DNA from: Mycoplasma buteonis
Lineage (GTDB): Bacteria; Bacillota_I; Bacilli_A; Mycoplasmatales; Metamycoplasmataceae
Assembly: GCF_000733865.1 (NCBI RefSeq)
Contig: NZ_JPOK01000008.1
Coordinates: 39,222-83,287, forward strand
Direction of reading: 5' to 3'
DNA length: 44,066 nucleotides
Below, piece after piece: positions 9,377 to 21,500 of the stretch (the first letter of the stretch is position 1; each line of letters opens with the position of its first letter). Made by a program: the position numbers and the translations under genes. A model generated the notes under the pieces. The model had not been told where the DNA came from and searched no databases. It saw nothing but the letters and a program-made list of their open reading frames with translations.

Positions 9377-12365
9377 ATTTTGTTAAATTAAATAATTCTT
9401 GATATTCATTTAAAAGATTTGCAACTGCAACAAATTTTGCATTAAAATCTTTTTTACCAAAGGTTTCTGTATTTTGTGTAAGAATATCTCTAAATTTGTT
9501 TTTATTATCTTCTGATAACTTAGTGCTTTCTAAAGATGATTCATATTTAGCTTTTAATTCATCAAAAAGTTTATTCATAAGTTCACTTCCAGGTTTAATT
9601 AATTCTTCTTGGAAGTATTTGTACTTGTCCATTAATGCTTTATCTACTGCTTGATATTCTGGGACAGTTAATAATTTTTGTAACTGACTAGCAACTTCTG
9701 AATCGTTTTTAGTTGAAAAATCAAAGTCTAAAGATGAGCTTGATATTTGATTAAGTTTTGCTTGAATTTCAGTAACTTTTTCGTTCATAATTTCATTAAA
9801 TTTAACAGTTGCTTTTGTAAAATCATCTCTACTTATTTGAAATAAGTTTTTAGCACTAGATAATTGTTGCATTGAATATGGATATTTTGTATTTAAAGAA
9901 AATAAATAGAAAGTGAAAGCCGAATTAAAGGCTGAAGGTCCATTCATTGAACCTAAATTATCATTTTCTCCAAATCATGGAACTGTATTTTTTGAAGAAA
10001 GCATAGCGTCAATATTTACTGCTTTTTTGAATGTATCTAAAGTTGCATCTTTAGAGTAAGGAGAATTCAAGAATTTAACAAATCTTCCTTCTCATTCTGA
10101 ATGTTCTAATTCATATTTATTTCATTTAGCTAATTCTTTTTGATAACTTTCTTCATCTTCAAATTCATCTCTTCGAGGCTCATCCATCTCTTCATTTCAT
10201 TCATCTGAAATTTGTTTAAAGTATTCAATAATTTCTTTTTTATTAGGGAAACTATCATAAATATTTGTTTCTTCATCAAAATCTTCTAGTTCTTTACCAT
10301 AAATAAAGTAACCAAAATCATCTAAGTTTTTAGCAGCAAGAATATATGGCATTGTGTTTCAATATAATTCTTCGGGTGTGTGATAAATTGGATCTAAATC
10401 AGTTACACCAGTATAGTTTGTAGGTTTATGAATTTCTTCAAAATCAGGAAGCTTTGCTTCATCAAATTCAGAATCAGGTAGTTGTAAAATTTCTCAAGTT
10501 TTTCCGCTTCGACCAAATGTTGTACCATCTTCTTTTGAAGCTGTTAGGTATCCAAAAGCTTTCATCAACATTCTCATAAAATCACCTTTAGGTAAAATTG
10601 TATAAGAAGCATCAATAAAGTCTGCGGTATCCTTTAATGATTTGAGCAGTGATTCACGATACACACGAGAGACGTTGTAAATTACACTCATGTATTTATC
10701 TTTAAGTTGTTGCAGTGAAACACCAGGTATTTTTGGTTCTCTTATATTTGTAATATCGATTTTAAAAGCTTCTTCTTCATTTTCTTTAAAATCTTGCTTT
10801 GTTTGAGCTTCCAGAACTTTAATTTGTTCTTTAGTTTCAAACAATTCTAAACTTAATTTTTTAATCTCTTCATTAAGTTTTGAATTATTTTTATCTGTTC
10901 AACCCATTAATTCATTTTGAGGCAATTGAGATGAAGAATTTGAGTGCATTGTATTAAGACGAATATTTTTGTATAAATCTAATTTACTATATCCTTCATA
11001 GAACTTTTCGCTCGTAACTGCACGACTTTCGTTAAAGTCTTTAACAAAATCATTGAGTTTTTCTTTTAGTTCTTTTGTTTTTTGATTAATTTCTTTTCTA
11101 TTTGCTTCTTTATCTTGCATTAAAACTTTAATTTCATCATTTAAAGTTTTAACTTCTTCGGGTAAATCATAATTGTCAGCTAAAGTAGTTGAAATTTCAC
11201 TGTATTTTCTATCTTCGTATAAGTCATATGTATGATGTAAATTGCTTAAATATTCATCAAGTTTTCGAGTAGCTTCTTTTACATTGTTTAAATTATCATT
11301 TTGAATGTTTTCTTTAGCAGTAGCAATTGCTAAAAGTAAATTTTCTTTTAATTGTTCTACTTGTTTACGTTCTTCAGGTAAAATTCAATCTTGATAAACT
11401 TCTTCTTCTAACTCTTTACGTTTTAATATATCGTTAGCTGGGACTAATACATTAGATAAATTCATTTGTAAAATTTGCTCATAAATATAACTGTTTTCAG
11501 AATCTGGTTTATAAGCTTCATCATACAATCTTTGTTCTTTAGATTGTAATTCTGTTTTTTCTGAGTCAGTTAAATATTTAGTTTCTTGAATTTTTCCAAG
11601 AACTTTATCGTTTTCATTTTTAGCTGTTTCTAAAAGTTGAATATTTTCCAATGCCTTTTGTACATCACTTTTAATATTTGAAAAAGTATTTTTTAATGTA
11701 GAAATTGTTGCTTCTTTGTAATTAACATAAAAGTCCATTTGATTTTTATCTTTTTTAAGACTACCTTGATATTTTTGGTTTGCCTTGCTTACATCAGGAA
11801 TTTGATAAGCTTTATATTTATCTACAATATCATTTCTTTCTTCTTTAAATTTCACAACATTATTAAAGCTATCTAAAAGATTTTTATAAACTTTTTCTAA
11901 AATTGGTGTTGTTTGATTAGATTTGCCAATTTCTCTTTTTGCAATTTTTAAAATATTATTTAAATTATTTTCCATAGAAGTAGGAACTAATGACATATCT
12001 ATTGCTGAGGCATCATTGATTAGTTTTTCTAGTTTATCATAAGCATCTAAGTATTCTTGAGCACTAGTTTTATAATTGCTTAATAAATCATACTGTGCAT
12101 TAACAATATCTTGCTTTTTAGAAAAAATTAAATCAATACCTTTTTTATTAGCGTTAAGTAGCTTTTGATATCCAGCAAAATGAATAATTTTATGTTGATT
12201 ATCACTAACCATTTGTTTAACTTCTTCAGTTAATCTAAATAGTTTTTCATTTTTAATTTTAGTTTCATGGAGTAAACTAACTCATACTGTTGTAGCAATA
12301 GCAGTTGCGGCTGTTGCTGTATAAATAATTTTTTTAGTTGGATTTTTGCGTTTTTTATTATTCAT
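9375..12365 (-). CDS. Large membrane-anchored helical protein, 996 residues
   Basis: One open frame once UGA is read as Trp; no TAA or TAG was found in the stretches read. After a basic start (MNNKKRKNPTKK) a hydrophobic segment at about residues 13-33 (IIYTATAATAIATTVWVSLL) looks like an uncleaved signal anchor, with no lipobox cysteine. The rest is Lys/Glu/Asn-rich and largely helical, with heptad-like stretches such as KELKEKLNDFVKDF, suggesting long coiled coils; a more acidic Trp/Glu/Asp-rich patch lies at about residues 630-790. No family recognised. It lies just downstream of the giant SGNH lipoprotein but has its own promoter and likely leaderless start. Probably an extracytoplasmic surface protein. 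Confidence 0.85.
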
Positions 12366-12371
12366 AGTTTT

Positions 12372-12400
12372 ATTATATATTTATATGATTGATATGTCTC
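12372..12400 (-). promoter_or_regulatory. Promoter of the 996-residue gene, likely leaderless
   Basis: GAGACA (-35, 12395-12400) and a perfect TATAAT (-10, 12372-12377) are spaced 17 bases apart. Only six bases separate the -10 from the ATG at 12365, so transcription should start at or next to the initiation codon. No ribosome-binding site is present. Confidence 0.6.
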
Positions 12401-12541
12401 ATTTTTTTGCTTTTATTTAGAAAATTACCTATTTTTAGCCATTTTTTGAACAAAAATGTTTATAATAATTAGATTTTTCTGCCTAAATATGGTAAATATT
12501 TTCATATTAGCATCCAAATATTGAAATTTAAAAATTAAAAG

Positions 12542-12568
12542 AAAAAGACAGCAAAAGACTGTCTTTTT
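12542..12568 (-). terminator. Terminator of the giant lipoprotein gene
   Basis: Ten-base arms AAAAAGACAG and CTGTCTTTTT enclose a seven-base loop, with a further T-rich run on the minus strand. It lies six bases past the stop codon. Confidence 0.85.
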
Positions 12569-12573
12569 AAATA

Positions 12574-15500
12574 TTACTGAGGTGATTTTAACCATCCATT
12601 TTTTAAAGCGTTAAGTAAAACGTCTGCTTTTGTTTTGTTTGAATGACGATCTTTTGTGTTCTTCATGTAGTAAACATAAGCAAGTAGTTGATCGGCTCAG
12701 TAATTACTGTTGTAGGTACTTGCACTACGATTTCCTTGGATAAATTCATCGTTGTATCATCCGCGGTAAGTTGCACCCATAACCTTTTTTCATGTTCCTA
12801 AAAATTCATTAAATTTAGGAGTAGCGTTACGTGCTTCATCGAAGGCTGCACTTGCACCACGGTTAATAATAGCTTGAGCATCAATTCCAAAACTATTTCA
12901 GAATTTTGAACTGTTATATCCTAAACTTGAACCAATTGCTCAAAGTAATGTTGTATAAATTCTAAATAAAGCACGGTATTCATCTGTCATTTTATAAGTT
13001 GTTAAATATTGTCTTGAATACTCGTTGTTTGTTATTTTTCTAAATAATTCTTGGTAAATTGGTTTAAAGAATATTTTAAAGAAACTTTCGGCTTTTGAAA
13101 CAACATTAAAGATATTAACGTCAAATTTAACGCTAGTATTAGAAGTATCTTGTTTAATGAATGAAATAAATAGTTTATAAATTCCAGTAGTTTCTTCCTC
13201 GACAATATGTCCACTATTTCCGTTGTTAGTTGAAATGTATTTGAAAGTTGAAGCTTCAAATAAACGGTTAATAAATTGAACATAATTTTTATATCCAATT
13301 TTTTCGATAATAGCTTTGAGTAAGTCTTGTTGGTTTAATAATTTATCTAATGAAATTTCGGTTTTACTATTATCAACCATAATAATTGATTTGACACCAT
13401 CAATCATTGCTGAGTTAAATTTAGCTGCTGGATCACTAACTTTTGTAAAATCAGTTTTAGCTAAATTGCTATAAATATTATCAAAAATAGTTTTGAATTG
13501 TTTTGAACTTGCAACAGCCTTAAAAGCACCTTCGATTACTTTAGTAAATAGCTCTTCATCTTTTGTAATTGATAATTTCATACCAGAGTTATTCATTTTA
13601 GCAATCATAACACGCGCTATTCCGTGATAAAAACTATTAGAAGAGTTTAGCACATCAGTAATTCAACCTTGTAAGTTGGTTTTTAGTGCATCAACAGAAG
13701 AATCTTTTGGTTTGTTTAGTAAAACATTTAAAGCTCCATATCAGCTATTTTGTTTTAAGTATTCATTATTTCTACTTAAAATATCTTCAATTACAATTTC
13801 TAAAATTCTATTTAATTTAGTGTTATTTAATGCTTCGACTAAAGCTAGGTTAACACTATTATAACTTTCTTCATCAGCTTCACCAAGTAAAGCACGAGCA
13901 ATGTTTAAATCATGAATAATCTTAGTTAATTTATCTTTTTGTGTCAAGAATTTACTAATAATATCAAGTAAGATTCGTTTTACAACTGTCTTATGATTAA
14001 TTATTAAATCGTTAGTTAAGAATTTTTTAAATGTTGCATAATCAGTTAGTTTTAAAGAACTAATAAGATTATTTTTTAAATAATTTGTTAGCTCTTCGAT
14101 TGTCATTTCAGGTTGATTAATTAAATTGATTAAAGTTTGGATTAAGTTATCTAGAATACCTAAATCATCAATTCCTTTTCCTAAACCTTCAACTAAAACA
14201 TTAATATAGTCGCTAATTTCACTAGTAATATTAACACCTAAGAATTTAAAGAACTTGTTAATTACGTATTTTGTATTTGTTTTAAATGAATCTGATTTAA
14301 CTGCACCTAAGATAAATTGTTTAAAGTTAGCTTTAAAATCATTTTGTCTTACTGTGTCTTTTAAGTATTTAGCGAGCAACTCTCTTAAATTAGTTGCAGC
14401 TTTTCAATCATTAGATTGATCTAAAAGATAATCACTAAAATGGTTAATGATATTAGATAAATAGTTTACTCTAATAAAATCATTAACTATATTAACAAAT
14501 GTATTTTGTCCATTATCGCTAGTATTATCAACAAAATTATCTAAAATAAATTGCTGACTTGCACTAGGGATTGCATCTCAAATAATTTGACCAAAATCAT
14601 AATTATGAACAAAATAATTAACCAGGTTGTGTAATAAGGTTTTAACCGTCGCTTTATGTTGGTTAAGTTTTCCATCTTCAGCTAACATTACCTTAATTAG
14701 ACTAAAAATATCTTTTTCAATTTGCTTAATATTTTTGTTTTTGAAAAATTCACTGAATTTTTCTGTTATTTGACTAGTAATAGCAGTAAAATCAATATTT
14801 TTTCCGTTAGCAGCAACTTGCTTGATTAATGTTGTTAGAGCATCATTAATAAATGGAATTTGTGAATCTAATTGTTTAAGAATTCCGTACCCATCAGATA
14901 GCATTGCTAGTGCATTTTCCTCAGAAATATCGTTTAAAAGGAAACTAAAGTTAGATGCTTTGATTTGGGTGTAAAGAATTTTTGCAATTAAGTTAGTTAT
15001 GCTTGAATCATTAGTTACTTGATCTATCAATCTTAAAATATCTTCAACAATTTTATTTTGAAATTCACTGTTTTGGACAAATGCTTTGATTAGCTCATCA
15101 TATGAATTTGGACTTACAAGATCGCTAGCATTAGTAAAGAAATGATTGATTGAATCATTAAATAAAGTTTCAAATTCTGGTAAAACAAGAATTTTATCAA
15201 TTAACTGAGTAATTTGGTTTGATTCTAATCCTAATTTAGCTGCAAGTAAGCTCAAGTCAATTTTATTAATTAAGGATTGTCTATGCTCATTATTGTTTAA
15301 AAAGTTATGTACAAGATGATTACTAAATTCAATTCAGTTTTCCTTGTGTTGCGTTACTGATGTAGACGCTTTAATAAGTTCTTTTACTATACTATAATTA
15401 TTTGCTAAATCTAAATTCTTAATTACTTTTGTTGCTAATAGAGATGTAAACTCAGTTTCATCATTTGCTTGTGAAATTGACTCTGTAATAGCATCATAAA

Positions 15501-18500
15501 CTAATTCATAAATATTAGTGTTATTTAATAATGTTGCTAAGTTTTTAAGTACATCTTTAATTAATAATTCTTTATCAGTAATAGTGTTAAGTTCTTCATC
15601 TAAGTGATAAATTTTTAATACATTAAAAATAATATTAGTTACAAATGGAGAAACGCTTTGATAAGTTGTTGTATCAGCTAGCTTCAGAATTGTTTCTTTA
15701 AGTTTTGGTTTTAAACTTGTAATTAGTTTTTCATTATTAATTAAGTATTTAGCAAAGGCAAATGGTTGGGACATTTTACCTAAATAATCAAGGTTTTGTT
15801 CTTCTAGAGCTCTTGTTAGTAACGGATCTAACACATTATATACATCGTCTTTTGCAAGAACTTCATTAATAAAGTTAGTTAATAATTCTTTTGTATTTAA
15901 ATCAAAAACCTTTGAGTTAATTTTGTTAATTGGAGCTTTAATTCAATCAAGTAATTGATTTGATTGCTCGGTTTTGGTATTGTATAATCCTTTAATTAAC
16001 TCAATTAATACTTGTTTTAAAGCTTCTTTATGATTTTGAATAGCTGGAAGTTGGTAAATTTGATTAATAAAGTTTAATAAGTTATTACCATAGTGATTTT
16101 CAATGATTGTTTTAACAGTAGCTGGTATTTTGCTAAAGACACTAAGCAAGTCAGAATCATTTTCTTGAGCTTCTTTAATTTGGTTAAAAATTGATTCTAC
16201 AATTTCTGTAAGAAAATCTAAGTTACTAATAAATCCGGTTAAATCATGTGATAAGTCATTTAAAAAGTTTTGAACCTTATCTTCGCTTGTATTAACTTGG
16301 TAAGTTTGTAGTGTTGTTTCTAGTGCTGATTTAATAATTTGTTCACTATTGTGATTTTTAATTATTAAATTAACAAGTTTTAAAAGTGAATCTTTTAACT
16401 GTGTAAAATCTAAGTTTTTGAGTGTAATTTTAATTACATCATTAAGATTCTCGATGTCTTGATATTCTTGCGAATGATTAATAATACTTTTAGCTGTCGC
16501 TAAAAAGACGTTTTTAAATTCTTGTGAACCTATCACTTCACTAGCAAAACTATTAAATTTATCTCAGCTAATGAATTTGGTAATTTGCTCTTTAACTGAT
16601 TGACTTAGAGTGTTTAATAATTTAGCTGCATTTTCAGGTGTATCAATTAATTTATAAACGTTATCTAAAATTGTTAAAATTGTAGCTTTATTTTGCTCGA
16701 AAAGATTGCTCTTAGCAAACACTTTAATTAGCTCAATAATTTTAGAATTGTCACTAGTTAAATTTAAACCATTTTTAAGAGCTTGTGCAACACTTGAAGT
16801 AATAGAAGTAATTTCTAACTGATATCCATTGTTTTGTAATTGATTAATTAAAGCATCAAAAACAGTTTGTGAAAGATTTAAAACTGGATTGATTTCATTA
16901 TATAAACCAATAATATTTTTAGCTAATTTCTCTAGCTCTACACTTTCAATTCCATTAAAGAATTGGTTGTATGCTGGGTCTTTAAAAATTTCAGTCAATT
17001 TGGTTGCGATTTGGTTTTGGAATTCAGAATCACCAATAATATCACTAACAAGCTTGTTAAAGTAATCTCTAATTTTAACAACAAAATCTTGATTACTAAA
17101 TACAACTTTTGTTAAATCATTATAACTATTAGCTGCAGCTAAAAGATTATTTTCAGTAGTTAACTGAGTAACAAAAATATTAATTGATTCTTTAATTATG
17201 TTTTGCAAGTCTTGATTTGCATATTGTTTTTTAATAAAATCTTTTAATTTTTCTTCAGTAAGACCTACAGCTCCTAGCTTATTAATAACAGCAGTAAAAT
17301 CTTGTGCATCAATAAGGTTATTAACTTTTTCGGTTGTTAAGTAATTTTTGAAAATGTTTTTAACTATTTGGGTGAGGATATCTTTGTTTTGTTCATTTCA
17401 AATTGGAAGATTTAAAAGTAACTTAATATTTTTGTAATCTTTGAAATCGAAAACATTAATTAATTTTGGTGTTATTTTTTCAAGTAGCTGTGCTCAGTTA
17501 TTTACTTGTTCATCACCAAGAGCTTCATTAAAGATATTTAAAAGTTGATTGAGCATTAAATTAGAACTATTGCTTGTTAAAACAGCAATTAATGACTGAC
17601 GAGCAGAGCTTGCAAACTCCTCTGGTAAATCACTCTCAATAAGATTTTTATCTTTTAGTATCTTATTAATTATCTTATTTAAGCTTTTATCAAGTTTTTT
17701 GTTTTTAATTAACTCTAAAATTGCACCACTAATTAATTGAGAGTTATTTTTTGTGTAATTATTAGCTTTAACTAAGTCAAAACTTAGCTGTGCGTAGTCT
17801 GGTGAATCACTTTCAATAGCTGTTTTTAATAATTCAAAATTATCAATTAAATGATTAATTAAGCTACTTGTTAAGTTGGTTAAGTTTTTACTATCAAAAA
17901 TAACTGTTGCTAAGTTGCTAAATTCATCTTTATCTACTCATTTTTGAATTTCACTGTTAGCTTCATATAACTGATTCATAGAAGTAGCTATAGCTGTTTT
18001 TAGTCAGTTTTGAACATTTTCTTGGCTAATTAGATATTTAATAAAGTTTTTGATTAATGGTAAATTATCATTTACTATTGGTGATTTTAAAAGAATTTTA
18101 AAATCAGACATTAATTTAGCTTTATTAAGCTCATTATTACTGTTTAAGTAAACAGCTTTAACTTTTGTTAGTAAATGAGCAGCAAAATCTTCTATTGTAT
18201 CACTAAAGCTATTTTGTTGAAAAATTTTATCTAAATATGAAGTTAAAGCATTAATTAATACATCTTTTAAATTAAGTTCATTCAATAAGGTGTTAATATT
18301 TTTTGCTATATCGCCTGTAAATTTTTCTAGTTCATTAGCGTTTTGGGTAGCAAAATCACTAAATTGAGTTTTTACTAATTTATTAAGTGTATTTGCTAAG
18401 ATATCCTTAATATTTTGATTATCTAATAAGTTAGTGATAAGGTTTTTAATTTGTTCTTGATTTGTAGATCAATCAAAGTTTTTAAATAATAACTTAACTA

Positions 18501-21500
18501 AATCAAAATAAGAATTTAAATTAATTGAATTTTCTGTTTTAACGTTATTAATAGCATTAGCTATTAGTTTGTCAAATAATGCTTTAAAGTCATTATTTTT
18601 AAGCACAAATTTAACAAGTTCTAATAATTGACTATCAGATAAAATTTCATTGATTTTATCGTGAATTTCACTAGGTAATTTTGTAAGTAATAAAGTAACT
18701 TGCTCTTCGTTATTGTCAAAGAAAGTTATGGCGTTATTTAAAAGTTGTTTAATTGCATCTCAATCTGTGTCATTTAGATTTTCTTTACTATTAAATAAAT
18801 TATTTAATGATTGAATTACTAACTTATTAATATCTAATGTAGCAACTTTTTCTTTTATTTTATCGGTAATTTTATTTAATAAGTCACTTCAATTATTAGC
18901 TTGACTATCTTTGCTAAATTCTGCTACTGCAACAGTAATTAAGTTAACTAAATCTAGCTGTTGAATTAAACTTCAGTTAGATTTTAGAATATTACTTAAT
19001 AATTTGACTTGACTGTCAATGGAAATCTTATCAAATAGCTGATTTGCAAGAGAATTAGTTGCAAGATATTTGATTGTTAAATTACTAATTAAATCGATAT
19101 TTTGCTCACTAATTAAATGACTGTTAATTAATTTAACAAGCGAGTCTTTAATTCCTAAGAAGTAATTTTCATTTTTTAAAGCATTTAAAACTATGTCAGA
19201 TAAAAGTGCAAAGTTAAATTCAACTTTATTATTAATTAAATATTTAATAGTTTTTTTAGTTAACTTAACAAATTCTTCATCTTTTAAAGTTGCTAAAATA
19301 AGGTTTTTAACTGCTTGATTTTGATCTCCAATAAAAGTATTTGATAGATCAATGTAATTAATTCAAGTTTCAAAATCTTTGTATTTTGTAACTTGTTCAA
19401 CTAAAAATCCTAAGTAATCAGCTAGTTTATCTTGTTGTTCTTCGTTTAATGAACTTGCTGAAATAACTAAATTATTTGCTAAATCATTAAAATCTAAACC
19501 TTTAGCTCAGTTAGATACTTCGGTTAATAATTCACTAGGTATTTGAGTTAAATCTTCTGCAGCTTGCAATCTAGCAAATATGGTATCAATTAAGTTATTT
19601 AAAAATCCAGTGCTTTGTAATTTTGCTAAGCTAGTTGCTAAAATAAACTCTGCCTGTGCTTGGTAATGTTCTAAATCTAAATTAAATTCATTTTTCTTAG
19701 CAGCATAATCTAAAACTTTTAATAATGAATTTTTAAAGTTTTGCTCATTAATAACTCTTTTAATAAATGGTTTAATTTCATTTAATAAATCATTTTTAAA
19801 TTTTGTTTTGTTTCAAAAGTAAGTAAAAACATCGATAATTGACTTATTGGCTAAATCACTTGTTCAATTAGTATCACTAAGAAGGCTAGAAATGAATTTT
19901 TCACCAACGCTAATAAATTCATCGCTACGAATAAATTCTTTTACAATTGCTTCTATTTCATCAGCATCTACATATATTTGAAGTTTTTCAAGCTCAGGAC
20001 GTAAATTGGTTACAAGAAGTTCTTCGATGTAGTTTGAATGAGCTAATTTAACAAACAATTTAGTTAGTACTTTTGCTCATACTTGTTGGTTATTTTGAAA
20101 TAAAGGACGTGAAATAATGTTTTTAATTAATTCCAAATAATTGTCTTGATATTTCTCTTTAAGTAGCTCTAAAATTTGATTTGGAATAGCTTTAAAAACA
20201 GCTAAATATTCATCAGTAGAATTTTTGCTTTTAGCTTGCTCAAAAGCATTATATAAAATGTCTAATGAAGGTTGTCAAAGATCTAACTGGTGTAAAATTG
20301 AACCCAAGTCATTTGCTATATCTTTAGCAAGGTTGCTTTGACTTTGAGATTCAATTTCAAGATTTAAAGTATTTAAATAATTATCAATAATTTTTGCTAA
20401 AGCATCTTTGAAATTATCATTTGCAAGTAATGAATCAATTAAGTTATTAAGTTGTGTTTTTAAGTCGTTAATGTCAAGTTTAGTTAAAATAATTTTTGCT
20501 AAGTCTTGCAATTCATTGATGTTTTCAGCTTCAGTTGCTATTAAATCAATTTTATCAATAACTTGAGTAACAACTTTATTTACTAACTGAGCTACATTTG
20601 GATTGCTAGTTAGCTCACTTAAAATTTTGCTAAAATTATCCATTCCTAAGTATTCATCAATGAACTTTTGACTACCTTCATCAAGAGCTGCTGTAATAAT
20701 AAGACTAAGATTAATATCACTGTTAGATAATAAACTATTTACTATCTCTTTAATAATCTCTTTATTATCATTAATCTGATCTTGTGTTTGCTCATTTGTA
20801 ATTCCTCTGGAAAATACTTTAATTAAATTAATAGTATTTTCTTTATTTTTAAAGAAATCAATAAGTACATTCTTAACAGCTTGACCAGCAAGTGTTGTTA
20901 AATCATTTAAATCACCACTTGGTAATAAGGTAAAGAATTCTTTAACTAAGTTATTTGTTAGTTCTTTTAATAACTTACCTTCATTTACGTTTGTTAATTC
21001 ATCAAATAACCTGGTAATTAAATGATTTGCTTTGTTTTGGTGTTCTTGTGAAATTATTTTTTTGCTAATTAAAGCTTTAGTAATTAAAGCAATAATGTTA
21101 TTTCTCACTTTTGGATTTTGCAATAATGTTGATGCAAAACTTTGTACGCTTTCAGCAATCTGAGTAATAAATGTTAAATCGAGCTGTGATTCAGATTCTG
21201 GCTCATCACTTAAAATTAAAGCATTAATAAATTCGGTAGCATTAGTGACGTTTTCGAAACTTTTTGATTTATTAACAAAAGCTGATGCAAAAGCATTTGC
21301 TAATTTTTTAACATCAAGATTTACAAATTCATTGTTTTCAATTTTAAATAAATCTTGTAAAAGAGTTTCTAGTTCTTCTTTTGTAAGTTCAGTTTTACTT
21401 GTTACAAAATCACTTAGTTGATTTACTGCTAAGTCGACTATTTTAGGACTATAAATTTTTAAAGCATTCACTAAAATATCATCAATAATTTGGATAATAG

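Noticed and set aside
13032-13298. Second minus-strand frame of 88 residues overlapping the giant gene.
   Set aside because: It lies in an alternative frame entirely inside the giant lipoprotein and has no supporting features.
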